Source: an uncultured Caryophanales bacterium
Lineage (GTDB): Bacteria > Bacillota_I > Bacilli_A > RF39 > UBA660
Direction of reading: 5' to 3'
Assembly (NCBI GenBank): GCA_946539445.1
Contig: CAMNHK010000016.1
Coordinates: 1-32,875, forward strand
DNA length: 32,875 bases
Position 1 is the first letter of the stretch, and every line of letters begins with the position of its first letter. Position numbers and translations under genes: made by a program. The notes beneath the pieces are model-generated. The model did not search any database. It was not told where the DNA came from and saw only the letters and a program-made list of their open reading frames with translations. Below are positions 16,132 to 24,326 of the stretch, in pieces.

Positions 16132-16668
16132 ATCTTCTTTTACTTCTAATAAAGAATATAGATTTTTATTATCATTTAGTTCGGAAATGTTAATGATAAC
16201 GCCTTCTCCTACTACTTCTCCTCCTAGTTCTTCTATTTTTTCTTTGATTGCTTTCATTGTATTTCCGGTTGCATAGATGTCATCAATAATATAGAATTTT
16301 TTATTATTATAAGAATCGTTGATTAGTTTTGGTAGTTCTAGTTGATCGAGTCCATATTCTTTTTGATAAGTTACTTCTGCTTCTACACAAGAAGGGGGTA
16401 ATTTTCCTTTTTTACGGACTGGAATAAAACGAATATGAAGAGAAGAAGCAACCATTGACCCTAGAATAAAACCTCTTGCTTCTGGCCCAACTAAATAGTC
16501 TACTTCCTTTTTCTTTATGTCTTTTTGAAAGAGTTTTTTCATTTCTTCCAAGGTTTCTATTTGCATAAACATAGGGGTAATATCAATAAACTCAATTCCT
16601 TTTTTTGGAAAATCTTTTTCGGTACGAATATTTAGTTCACTCTTCATACGATTCTTTAGTATTTTCAT
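16129..16668 (-). CDS. apt: Adenine phosphoribosyltransferase
   Basis: Apt converts adenine and PRPP to AMP in purine salvage. The 179-residue length is slightly above the usual 170-175 because of about seven extra N-terminal residues. Family landmarks are intact: FPKKGIEFIDITP (20-32), EARGFILG (63-70), VRKKGKLP (84-91), EYGLDQLEL (104-112), and the PRPP-binding loop YIIDDIYATGNTM (126-138) with the Asp-Asp pair. The ribosome site is GAGGAG, nine bases upstream. No good promoter lies between it and tRNA-Arg, so it may be cotranscribed with the tRNA and the RNase J-like gene upstream. Confidence 0.96.
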   Translation of the reverse strand: MKILKNRMKSELNIRTEKDFPKKGIEFIDITPMFMQIETLEEMKKLFQKDIKKKEVDYLVGPEARGFILGSMVASSLHIRFIPVRKKGKLPPSCVEAEVTYQKEYGLDQLELPKLINDSYNNKKFYIIDDIYATGNTMKAIKEKIEELGGEVVGEGVIINISELNDNKNLYSLLEVKED

Positions 16669-16729
16669 ATTATTATTCTCCTCAAATCATTCTCAATTTT
16701 TATTCCATATCTTTATGTATTCATTATTA

Positions 16730-16804
16730 TGGTGTCCAGGACGGGAATCGAACCCGTAATTGAAACTTAGGAGGTTTCCGTTATATCCATTTAACTACCC
16801 AGAC
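16730..16804 (-). tRNA. tRNA-Arg (CCU)
   Basis: This 75-base cloverleaf includes an encoded CCA. The acceptor GTCTGGG pairs with CCTGGAC (two G-U pairs). The anticodon stem GAAAC/GTTTC closes CTCCTAA, giving anticodon CCT, which reads AGG. The T arm is ACGGG TTCGATT CCCGT. It sits 19 bases after the stop of the RNase J-like gene without a terminator between, so it is probably cut from that transcript. Confidence 0.93.
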
Positions 16805-16823
16805 AGGAAAGAAGTATTTATTT

Positions 16824-18476
16824 CTATACTTCTTGTATAACAGTAATAATCATTGGTTTTGATTCTGTTTCTTGATAGAAGAATTTGCCTAGTACATCTC
16901 TTACATCATTCTTTATTTTCGCATAGTCTACTCTATTACCATTTTCTTTGATAGTATCTTCAATGACTTCTTTGGAAATACGTTTGGTTTCTTCCAGCAA
17001 GTCTTGGCTTTCTTTTACATAGATAAATCCACGAGTTAGAATTTCTGGTCCTCCAACAATAGCTTTCGTTGTTTTATCAAGCGTACAACTGATAATCACA
17101 ATTCCATTCTCACTTAACATTTCACGATCTTTTAGTACTAAATCTCCTACGTCTCCCCCTTTGGTTCCACTGATTAAGATTTGATCGGTTTCTATGTGTT
17201 CAAAAGATTCTACCATTTCGCCATTTTCAAATTCAACGATATCTCCATTTAATTTTAAAAGAATATTTTCTTTTGGAATTCCTAATTCTTCGGCAATTTC
17301 TGCATTAGCATATTGATTGCGATATTCCCCTTTTACTGGAAAGAAATATTTTGGTTGCATCAAGTCAATCATTAACATTAAATCTTCACGAGATGCATGA
17401 TGAAGTAAATGTTTTTTACTAGAAAGACTAATAGCGTCAGCTCCTAGCATAGCAATTTCATCCATGATGGTTGCTAGTCTTTTTTCAATTCCAGCATAAG
17501 ATGGTTCTGTAATAAATATCGTGTCTGTTTCTCGAATGGTAATGTATTTGTCAAAGCCATTTATGATTCGTTCTAGATTCGCAAATGGTTTTTCTTTTTC
17601 ATCGGATATTAATACTACAGAATTTTTATTTTCTAAGTCTGCAAGAGTTCCTATTTTATCGTGATCAATCGATAAGTATCCTTCTTCTAAAGCTTTATGA
17701 ATTAGTTCTTGAAGAGGTTTTCCCATAATAACAATTTTTCTTTTGGTTTTGGATACTTCATTAAATACTTCTTGAATTCGATAAAAATGGGCAGGAAAAA
17801 TAGTCGCAATGATTCGATCTTTACTTTTTGCTAGAACATCGCGAATAAAGTCTGAAACACGATTTTGTGGAGATGTATGTCCTGGTTTATCGGCATAAAA
17901 AGATTCACATAAAAGACATAATACGCCTTGTTTTCCAACATAAGCTAATTTTCCAATATCGGTTTTGTATGATCCTGTCATCGTAGAATCAAATGTAAAA
18001 TCTCCTGTATATACAATTGCTCCATCTGGTGTATATAGTACATAACATACAGCATCTGGTATGGAATGTGTTACGCTTATTGGGAAAATAGAATTTTTTC
18101 CAAAATCAATTTTTACATGTGGTTTAATCTCAATTAAATTGGGATTAGGAACAATCGATGGATCGATATCATTTTTCACAATTTCCAATGTTAATTTTGT
18201 TCCATATACTGGAATATTAGGAAGTTTTTCAATAATATCTGGTGCAGCTCCCATATTTCCATCATGTCCATGGGTTAAAAAGATTCCTTTTATATGTTTT
18301 TCATTTTTTATTAAATAGTCAAAATTGGGAATGATATAATCAATTCCTAAATTAATATCATTGTCATACTTTAGTCCGGCATCAAACACGAAAATATTTT
18401 CATCTACTTTTACAACGTACATGTTTTTTCCATTTTCATTTAGACCACCTAAAGCAAATATTTTTATTTTACTCAT
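16824..18476 (-). CDS. rnj: RNase J-like protein with altered active site (J2-type)
   Basis: This 550-residue protein has the RNase J layout: metallo-beta-lactamase fold, inserted beta-CASP domain (about 205-345) and C-terminal domain (about 450-550). RNase J enzymes degrade and mature RNA by 5' exonuclease and endonuclease action. The signature HxHxDH is here H69-G-H71-D-G73-N74: both the metal-binding Asp and the last His are lost. The late motif PVHGEYR is PVKGEYR (K382). H137, D159 and H360 remain. Such losses recall RNase J2, the weak partner of J1, so I expect a structural or regulatory subunit with an active RNase J1 elsewhere. The start is behind AAAGGAG. The beta-CASP motifs FPAHFYRIQEVF and GEYRNQYA are clear, so the family is certain. 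Confidence 0.9.
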   Translation of the reverse strand: MSKIKIFALGGLNENGKNMYVVKVDENIFVFDAGLKYDNDINLGIDYIIPNFDYLIKNEKHIKGIFLTHGHDGNMGAAPDIIEKLPNIPVYGTKLTLEIVKNDIDPSIVPNPNLIEIKPHVKIDFGKNSIFPISVTHSIPDAVCYVLYTPDGAIVYTGDFTFDSTMTGSYKTDIGKLAYVGKQGVLCLLCESFYADKPGHTSPQNRVSDFIRDVLAKSKDRIIATIFPAHFYRIQEVFNEVSKTKRKIVIMGKPLQELIHKALEEGYLSIDHDKIGTLADLENKNSVVLISDEKEKPFANLERIINGFDKYITIRETDTIFITEPSYAGIEKRLATIMDEIAMLGADAISLSSKKHLLHHASREDLMLMIDLMQPKYFFPVKGEYRNQYANAEIAEELGIPKENILLKLNGDIVEFENGEMVESFEHIETDQILISGTKGGDVGDLVLKDREMLSENGIVIISCTLDKTTKAIVGGPEILTRGFIYVKESQDLLEETKRISKEVIEDTIKENGNRVDYAKIKNDVRDVLGKFFYQETESKPMIITVIQEV

Positions 18477-18523
18477 TTTTTCTCCTTTCTTTCTTTTTGA
18501 CCAAACGAATAAACAGCACTCTC

Positions 18524-18532
18524 ATTATAGCA
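18524..18532 (-). promoter_or_regulatory. Extended -10 promoter of the RNase J-like gene
   Basis: TGCTATAAT on the minus strand gives a perfect -10 with the TGn extension. The -35 region (TTTTCA) is poor, as often with extended -10 promoters. The leader is about 40 bases. Confidence 0.65.
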
Positions 18533-18558
18533 CTTTTTCCTTGAAATGAAAAGAGAAT

Positions 18559-18588
18559 AAAAAAAAGAAAAGATTTCTTTTCTTTTTT
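18559..18588 (-). terminator. Terminator of the TasA/SipW-type operon
   Basis: The 12-bp stem AAAAAAGAAAAG with its complement has a 4-base loop. A run of T follows on the minus strand. It overlaps the stop of the last operon gene. Confidence 0.8.
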
Positions 18589-20074
18589 AACTAAATGAGA
18601 TTGTTCCATCGGCTGCTACGGTGTATTCTTTTTGATTTAAGTCGATCGTTATTACGGGTCTTAGACTTACGGTAACTGCATCTCCACCCGTTGGACTGGC
18701 TACTCCTACATTGGTTATTGCAGCTCCATTTAGTCCGGAAGTGGAACCTGCTGTTGCAAATCCAAGAACTCCTCCTAATGTTTCATCATCCACATATCCT
18801 GCTGTACGAGTTGCCATAAAGTAGGTATCGGTATTGATCAATAACTCATAATCGGCATCCGATAATAGATTATGCATATCTTCTGCAGAGATATTATAAT
18901 GATTTTGCTTAAATGTTACTGAGTTTTTTGCTGAAATATACATATCATTTCTATGAATTGGTGCTGTAACAATAGCTGAATCTACTGGATAGTCCGTGAT
19001 ATTTACAATGATTCTATCATCAATATCATCCGAAAAGTATGGTTGAGAACCATTGACTGATGTAACAGTTTTAATGGATGCATATTCTACAGCATTTGTA
19101 TTATATGGTTGGATAATACTTTTTAAGTTATCTTCGCTCCAGGTAGAAATACCACTTTTTCGAAGCATTCTTTTTTCAATATCTTCCAAGCGCATATTAC
19201 GAGCCGTAATTCCTTCGCCATTTCCATATAATTTTTGACAGATTTCATCCATCAAATAAACTCCATTTAAATATCCTACTTGCCCTTTTAAACTCAATTT
19301 TTGAGTTGTAGGAGTGGTTGAAACGATGGTTACCGTGTTGTTCTCAGGATCTTTTGACAATACCACCCATGATAAAGCATCTTGCGTCATGGTAGTAGCG
19401 GTAGTTGTGCTTCCTGTATAATTGGATTTGGCTAATTTATACGTATGATTATTTACATTATATCCATTTGTATTGGCATTTGCTGACCAAGTGGTTGCCT
19501 CTTCACTATAACTTGCTGTAAAAGCAACTGGAGCATTTAGTTTAATATCGGATAATCCTTCTGGAGCAGCTACTAATTCTACATTTATATATGAATTTAG
19601 GTAGTTATCTCTTATACTGGTTAATGCTGGATCGTATTGATAAGTGATATGAAAGCTTACACTTCCACCAGCAGGGATTATGGTTCCATTTGTTAAATCT
19701 GCTACACAAATAATATCTGGATTGCTGTAAAACTCTGGATCATAGATTAATCCATTAAATGCTAAGGGCTCTTCTGAAGTATTGGTTATTGTCATAGAGT
19801 AAACAATATTCGACGATAAATCATTTCCTAATAATATCTTATGAGAAAACATAGTTTGATAGAATGTAAGTAGTTTTGAATTACTTACATCTGCTAGATT
19901 ATTGCTTACATATTCTATATCAGAAATATAGACTCCACTTTGGTGAATAGCGGATGCGTCTCCTGCTACTGTTAAAGTAGTTCCACTCATTTGGGAATAA
20001 CCTACTCCTAAAAAGAGAACCGCTAAAACAATTATAAAAATATAAGGGATTCTCCATTTTATTCTATGTTTCAT
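18587..20074 (-). CDS. Large secreted protein with SipW-type signal
   Basis: This 495-residue protein has an N-terminal basic-hydrophobic leader ending GVGYSQMSGTTLTVAG, nearly the same as that of the TasA-like protein in the same operon, so both are likely substrates of the operon's signal peptidase. Residues about 45-185 resemble a TasA/camelysin-like beta-sandwich (TNTSEEPLAFNG, PAGGSVSFHITYQY). The rest (about 230-490) begins SWVVLSKDPENNTVTIVS and ends VSLRPVITIDL, a pattern seen in surface modules of the DUF6273 type. It is rich in S, T and N. It probably decorates or terminates extracellular fibres, which is inference. The start is the ATG behind AAAGGAG; an in-frame TTG five codons earlier precedes that ribosome site. 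Confidence 0.8.
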   Translation of the reverse strand: MKHRIKWRIPYIFIIVLAVLFLGVGYSQMSGTTLTVAGDASAIHQSGVYISDIEYVSNNLADVSNSKLLTFYQTMFSHKILLGNDLSSNIVYSMTITNTSEEPLAFNGLIYDPEFYSNPDIICVADLTNGTIIPAGGSVSFHITYQYDPALTSIRDNYLNSYINVELVAAPEGLSDIKLNAPVAFTASYSEEATTWSANANTNGYNVNNHTYKLAKSNYTGSTTTATTMTQDALSWVVLSKDPENNTVTIVSTTPTTQKLSLKGQVGYLNGVYLMDEICQKLYGNGEGITARNMRLEDIEKRMLRKSGISTWSEDNLKSIIQPYNTNAVEYASIKTVTSVNGSQPYFSDDIDDRIIVNITDYPVDSAIVTAPIHRNDMYISAKNSVTFKQNHYNISAEDMHNLLSDADYELLINTDTYFMATRTAGYVDDETLGGVLGFATAGSTSGLNGAAITNVGVASPTGGDAVTVSLRPVITIDLNQKEYTVAADGTISFS

Positions 20075-20146
20075 AAGTTCTCCTTTCAAAAAAGATACGT
20101 TTATCCTAATGACAATCTGCCTTAGAATTATTCCGTATCTTCTTTA

Positions 20147-21535
20147 TTATTTTGTTTTTTTATTTGTATTGGTTGATTTTCTTTTTTTCTTAGCAGTATC
20201 TTTTTTTACTTTTTTTGCATTTTTTTCTTTCTTTTTTAATTCTCTTTCTGCTTTACGGATTTCATTTATATCAAAACTACTTGTTTTTTCTAATTGATCG
20301 TATAAATCTTTTCCACTTTCTTTTTTACCTGTTACAATATTTTTCTCATCTACTCTTGGCATAGAAGTTGTCATTGTAATTTGGTCTTTAATAAACTTAT
20401 CGGTATATTTCTTATTCTTTAAGAATTCTTTGTGTGGAATTTCTGTTATATCATACGTTGGAACCTCTTTTCCATCCATCTTTGCTTTAATATCCACTAC
20501 TCGAAGAGCATATGTATAAATGATGCTGTTCGTTGCTGGAATAATGAAGAATGTTCCATTTTTCTCCGCATTTTCTAGCATTAAGATTGGTTGCTTTAAG
20601 GTATCACGAATTTCTAACATATCATTGAAAGATTCAATTTTTAATACTTGAGATGTTCCAATATCATATGTTCCATTGATTCTTTGAATATAGGAATCAT
20701 AATTATTCATAATACTCTTGATCTCTTTGTCATAAATCATTTGTGCTGTTTTAGTTCTTTGGCTATAAATGATTAAGTAAATTGCATATACTAAGGCAAT
20801 TACTAAATAGAATAAACTAATTACTAATACCCAAGTATAGTCAGCTGGTCTTGATAATTCAAGACGATTATTATTATTGTTAATTACATTATTAGCAATA
20901 TCTATTGATACTGTTTTTTCTGTTAATGGTATCGTAAGACTAGATACTTTCTTCTCAGTTAAAGCAGTGGTTGTGCTTTTGTCAATATCTTGTACATTGA
21001 CATATAAATATACATTTAGTACTGCACTTGTATTATTTAATTCATAGATATCTTTAAATCTACTAACAATATTATTATATTGGTCATAGTTGATATTTAA
21101 TATTTCATCAATACTAATATCTCCTGTTCCCATTGATAATTGTTTGGTAATTAGATCTTCACTGAAATGATAAATATTACTATCACTACGTTCATCTTCC
21201 ACGTCTGCTTCTACCGTAATACGATAAGAATACTTATAGGTTATATCTTCTGAAAAATCTAAGTTATATTTGAAATTAGCAGATATAGATTCGATTAAGC
21301 TTGCTACAAAGCCTTTATCTTTTTCAGATTTATCTAAAAATTCTTGATTATAAAATTCATTATCTTTTAGATATACTTTGTAGTCTACGTTACTATTCTC
21401 ATTGTATGTAATATACTTTGATTTATCTCTTGTTAGATAAAAAGTCAAAGCAGCCAATCCAATCATGGCAGATACAATTACCATCAAAATTAAATTCTTA
21501 ATTTCTGTATTTCTTATACTTTCTTTCTTATCCAT
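20147..21535 (-). CDS. DUF5305-like two-helix membrane protein of the SipW cluster
   Basis: This 462-residue protein has a membrane helix at about 14-34, an outer domain (about 40-230) with YKVYLKDNEFYNQEFL and paired beta strands (YSYRITVEADVED, VLNVYLYVNVQD), a second helix at about 233-257, and a long inside tail ending in a run of Lys, Arg and Thr. The architecture and the position beside a SipW-type peptidase match the DUF5305 family found in such clusters in Bacillota and Archaea. Its role is unknown; I infer a helper in secretion or fibre assembly. It starts behind AGAGGG, 13 bases after the peptidase gene. The lysine-rich tail may contact RNA or the membrane. Confidence 0.72.
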   Translation of the reverse strand: MDKKESIRNTEIKNLILMVIVSAMIGLAALTFYLTRDKSKYITYNENSNVDYKVYLKDNEFYNQEFLDKSEKDKGFVASLIESISANFKYNLDFSEDITYKYSYRITVEADVEDERSDSNIYHFSEDLITKQLSMGTGDISIDEILNINYDQYNNIVSRFKDIYELNNTSAVLNVYLYVNVQDIDKSTTTALTEKKVSSLTIPLTEKTVSIDIANNVINNNNNRLELSRPADYTWVLVISLFYLVIALVYAIYLIIYSQRTKTAQMIYDKEIKSIMNNYDSYIQRINGTYDIGTSQVLKIESFNDMLEIRDTLKQPILMLENAEKNGTFFIIPATNSIIYTYALRVVDIKAKMDGKEVPTYDITEIPHKEFLKNKKYTDKFIKDQITMTTSMPRVDEKNIVTGKKESGKDLYDQLEKTSSFDINEIRKAERELKKKEKNAKKVKKDTAKKKRKSTNTNKKTK

Positions 21536-21548
21536 TTTCAATCCCTCT

Positions 21549-22664
21549 TTATTTAAACAAATTTCTTAACCATAAGGATGGCCATCCAATATATTTTATT
21601 TTTAAGAAGACTTTTCCCATTAAAGTATCCTCAGTAACATACTTATCATCTTCTAATGGATTGGCATCTCCTTTTGTATAATAACGAAATTCGTCATTAA
21701 TGTTTTTTACGGCGACTACACGGTGTACGACACGTATATTATCTCTTTGAAAGACGATAACATCTCCTTCATGGATTTCTTTTTCGTTGCTTTTAAATAA
21801 AACAACATCTCCTTTATCGATACTACCGGACATCGATTCTGATCCAATTACTAGTACTCCATATGTAAATCTACAAGATACTAGTCCTATCACAAATACT
21901 ACGAATATTGTTCCCATCACAAGGGATACAATTTCTTTTCGAAGTTCTTTTGGTCTTTCTTTATAATAATCCAAATTGTAAAACTTTTCTAAATATGAAT
22001 ATATCAATAATGGATATATTAGTCTTAAGAATGTACGAAAGTAAATGTATACGTCGGGAATTACTGGAATGATGTAACTGTATAACATAGTAATTAACTT
22101 GTAGGCAATTACTGGATCTTTTCCATATTTTTCACTGACATATGTATACAACATATTATTGGCAATTGATGCAAAGGTTATAAACCCTATCAAGGCTAAA
22201 AAACTTTCTAAGTTCTTAAAATTGTATGTATTCAAGTATAGGGACACATCTACAATTGTTCCTATAATCGTTACCAATAGCTTTGAGCTAAAGGAATTAT
22301 CTTCTAACAGTTTACTACGGATGTATTCCATCGATACGATAGTTATTGTTATCGGTAATATGTAAGTTAGAATGTTTTTTAAGGAAAATTTTACTGTTGC
22401 ATTAAAAAAACCTGTATAAAGACCTAATACATAAAAGGCTGCAACATAAAATACCGCAAATACTATCATAATTGTTAGTATTTTTTTCTTATTAATTTTT
22501 AAGGTACGATCTCTTTTTAGCAATAAAGAGATTGCAAAGGCAAATCCTGTTATTAGGACTGCTGTAAATATTTTGTTACTAGTATAGTGAAGAAGAGTAC
22601 ATAATATTAAGACTGTTACTAGAACAATTTCGATTAAATAACTTTTTGTAATGCCTTTTCTCAT
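21549..22664 (-). CDS. sipW: SipW-type (ER-type) signal peptidase I with polytopic N-terminus
   Basis: This 371-residue protein ends in a signal peptidase I domain (about 265-355) of the Ser-His kind: Ser277 in GSESMSG, His314 in RVVHRVV, where bacterial-type enzymes have Lys, and Asp333 in KGDANP. That is the archaeal/eukaryotic/SipW subtype. In Bacillus, SipW is needed for TasA export. Unlike the short SipW, it carries an extra membrane domain of about seven helices (10-225) before the usual anchor helix (about 246-262). It is the second gene of the operon, behind the TasA-like gene. The start chosen is the ATG of MRKG, nine bases from AGGTG; a GTG four codons upstream lacks a ribosome site. 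Confidence 0.9.
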   Translation of the reverse strand: MRKGITKSYLIEIVLVTVLILCTLLHYTSNKIFTAVLITGFAFAISLLLKRDRTLKINKKKILTIMIVFAVFYVAAFYVLGLYTGFFNATVKFSLKNILTYILPITITIVSMEYIRSKLLEDNSFSSKLLVTIIGTIVDVSLYLNTYNFKNLESFLALIGFITFASIANNMLYTYVSEKYGKDPVIAYKLITMLYSYIIPVIPDVYIYFRTFLRLIYPLLIYSYLEKFYNLDYYKERPKELRKEIVSLVMGTIFVVFVIGLVSCRFTYGVLVIGSESMSGSIDKGDVVLFKSNEKEIHEGDVIVFQRDNIRVVHRVVAVKNINDEFRYYTKGDANPLEDDKYVTEDTLMGKVFLKIKYIGWPSLWLRNLFK

Positions 22665-22701
22665 GTACCCTTTCACCTACTTTTTATCCTTATTTTTTTT
22701 A

Positions 22702-23190
22702 TTATGCAGCTGGATTTGCTTCAACACTAACAGTTACTAATGTTTCTAAGTCATTTCTAGTTGGAGTTTTTAATGAAGTAATGACTACTGTCAAGGTTGC
22801 TGTACCATCAGCTGCAATATTATTGCTTGATAATGTTGCTGTTACTGTAAAATCATCTTCATTTGAATTTTCAATATATGGAGCAACTAAGTCAGCTGCG
22901 ATTCCAACTGATTCATTTTTAATAGTGTACACGATAGTAGCACTATCTCCTGCTTTTGTAAAATCTGAGACTGTAAACTCAGCTGTAAGGTCATCTGTTA
23001 CGCTAGCAACAATAGTACCATCTCCTGATGTTGTAGCTGGTTCTTGGAACTTAACTTTGAAGTTACTATCATCTACTGAAATTGTTCCTTGTCCTTCAAC
23101 GTTTAAGGTAACACCACTCATAGCTGCGTATCCAATTCCTAATGCTAATACTGCAATTAGAATTACTATAATTCCTGTTCTTTTTTTCAT
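22702..23190 (-). CDS. TasA-like small secreted fibre protein
   Basis: This 162-residue protein has a SipW-type leader (LALGIGYAAMSGVTLNVEG; GYA|AM resembles the GTWA|AF cleavage region of TasA), then a single beta-sandwich of about 120 residues with alternating polar strands (ATIVYTIKNES, FTVTATLSSNN, TATLTVVITS) as in the TasA/camelysin family. TasA proteins polymerise into biofilm fibres. There are no cysteines and no membrane anchor after processing. As the promoter-proximal gene it should be the most abundant product. It starts behind AGAGGTAGGAT. The fold assignment is by pattern, not alignment. Confidence 0.8.
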   Translation of the reverse strand: MKKRTGIIVILIAVLALGIGYAAMSGVTLNVEGQGTISVDDSNFKVKFQEPATTSGDGTIVASVTDDLTAEFTVSDFTKAGDSATIVYTIKNESVGIAADLVAPYIENSNEDDFTVTATLSSNNIAADGTATLTVVITSLKTPTRNDLETLVTVSVEANPAA

Positions 23191-23261
23191 TTTATCCTAC
23201 CTCTTTTCTTAATTCCAAAATAAAAGTACTATGCTACCTTGTACTATATTTTGATATTTTT

Positions 23262-23290
23262 ATTATATCGACTATTTGACAGAAAAGCAA
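23262..23290 (-). promoter_or_regulatory. Promoter of the TasA/SipW-type operon
   Basis: TTGCTT and TATAAT are 17 bases apart on the minus strand. The leader is about 65 bases, long enough for RNA-level control, but I see no clear structure in it. Confidence 0.75.
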
Positions 23291-23311
23291 TATTCTTTTC
23301 GACATTTTTTG

Positions 23312-23336
23312 AAAAAAAAAGAAGAGTTCCCTCTCC
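23312..23336 (-). terminator. Intrinsic terminator of rnc
   Basis: GGAGAG, a GGAA tetraloop, CTCTTC (one G-U pair) and nine T on the minus strand, directly at the rnc stop. Confidence 0.85.
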
Positions 23337-23998
23337 TATTTCCTTACCATTTTCTCTAGAGCCCTTTTAGCGGCTTCTTGTTCGGCTTCTTTTTTGCTAG
23401 TACCCGTTCCTTCTCCATAAATAATATCATCAATTCGAACCTCAACTGTGAAGCGTTTATCATGAGCAGGTCCTTCTTCGTTTATTAAATTATATTCTAA
23501 AGATTTTTGTTCGGTTTGAACATATTCCTGAAGAGAACTTTTGTAATCACTAAAGAAGGAGGTGTTTGGATCTTCAATATATGGAACAATAACATTTAGT
23601 ATGACTTTTCGAACCGTTGCATAGCCCAAGTCTACGTAGATAGCACCCATCAATGCTTCAAAAATATCGGCTACTATCGCTTTTTTGATTCCTTCTTTTT
23701 GTTCTCCATTTCCTACTAATATATAATTTTGTAGTCCTAGACTTGTAGCATAGCAATAGTTGGCATTTTCGCATACATAGCTTGCTCGAACTTTCGTCAT
23801 TTCGCCTTCGCTTTCTTTATGATTCCTAAATAAGTAATCGGCCACTACTAAATCTAATACTGCATCTCCTAAAAACTCTAATCTTTCATAGTTGGCTTTT
23901 GCTTTATGTTCGTTGGTATATGAACTATGAGAGAAAGCTGCATTATATAAGGATAGATTTTTAGGATGGATTTTTAATTTTTGGAATAGTTCTTCCAT
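23336..23998 (-). CDS. rnc: Ribonuclease III
   Basis: RNase III cuts double-stranded RNA, including rRNA precursors. This 220-residue protein has the signature ERLEFLGDAVL (38-48; E38, D45) and the second acidic pair D111 and E114 in DIFEALMGA, so the active site is complete. A double-stranded-RNA-binding domain fills about 150-220 (YKSSLQEYVQ, ending TSKKEAEQEAAKRALEKM). The start chosen is the ATG of MEELF behind GGTGATG. The first in-frame ATG (24014-24016) overlaps a TATAAT box and is therefore unlikely; MKMEEL (24004) is an alternative. In Bacillus rnc lies with smc and ftsY; here it stands alone. Confidence 0.96.
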   Translation of the reverse strand: MEELFQKLKIHPKNLSLYNAAFSHSSYTNEHKAKANYERLEFLGDAVLDLVVADYLFRNHKESEGEMTKVRASYVCENANYCYATSLGLQNYILVGNGEQKEGIKKAIVADIFEALMGAIYVDLGYATVRKVILNVIVPYIEDPNTSFFSDYKSSLQEYVQTEQKSLEYNLINEEGPAHDKRFTVEVRIDDIIYGEGTGTSKKEAEQEAAKRALEKMVRK

Positions 23999-24014
23999 CT
24001 TCATCACCGTAACC

Positions 24015-24020
24015 ATTATA
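24015..24020 (-). promoter_or_regulatory. -10 box of rnc
   Basis: TATAAT on the minus strand, about 17 bases before the chosen start. The -35 region is weak. It rules out the longest reading of rnc. Confidence 0.5.
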
Positions 24021-24057
24021 ACATGTTTTTTCTTCCTCCGATAGTCATTTTTTTAGG

Positions 24058-24086
24058 TTGAAAAAAGAGGCAAATAATAGTAAAAT
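24058..24086 (+). promoter_or_regulatory. Promoter of yidD and the ZnuA-like gene
   Basis: TTGAAA and TAAAAT are exactly 17 bases apart. The yidD start codon is 15 bases beyond the -10 box, behind GGTGG. Confidence 0.75.
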
Positions 24087-24101
24087 GATAATGGTGGTTC
24101 T

Positions 24102-24326
24102 ATGAGATGGTTCTTGATACGAATGATTCGTCTTTATCAAAGAATTCCTTTTTCTAGTCATAGACAATGTCGTTTTCTTCCAACATGTAGTAATTATGCG
24201 CTAGAAGCGATTGAAGTTTATGGTGCTTGGAAAGGTTCTTTTCTTACTATAAAAAGAATTCTTCGGTGTCATCCATTTGGCTCATCTGGGTATGATCCTG
24301 TTCCACTAAAAAAGGAGAAGTTATGA
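24102..24326 (+). CDS. yidD: Membrane protein insertion efficiency factor YidD
   Basis: This 74-residue protein carries the YidD signature: an amphipathic N-terminus ([12 protein letters not shown]), [15 protein letters not shown] (23-37), and RILRCHPFG with GYDPVP (52-68). YidD is a small inner-membrane-associated protein that helps YidC-dependent insertion of membrane proteins. It usually sits with rpmH-rnpA-yidC, which is not the case here. Its TGA stop overlaps the ATG of the next gene as ATGA, so the two are translationally coupled. The TGA stop also shows that this organism does not read TGA as tryptophan. Confidence 0.95.
   Translation: MRWFLIRMIRLYQRIPFSSHRQCRFLPTCSNYALEAIEVYGAWKGSFLTIKRILRCHPFGSSGYDPVPLKKEKL

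Noticed and set aside
22781..23212. 143-codon open frame opposite the TasA-like gene
   Set aside because: It is antisense to a repetitive beta protein with a clear promoter and ribosome site, and its own translation is low-complexity with no family resemblance.
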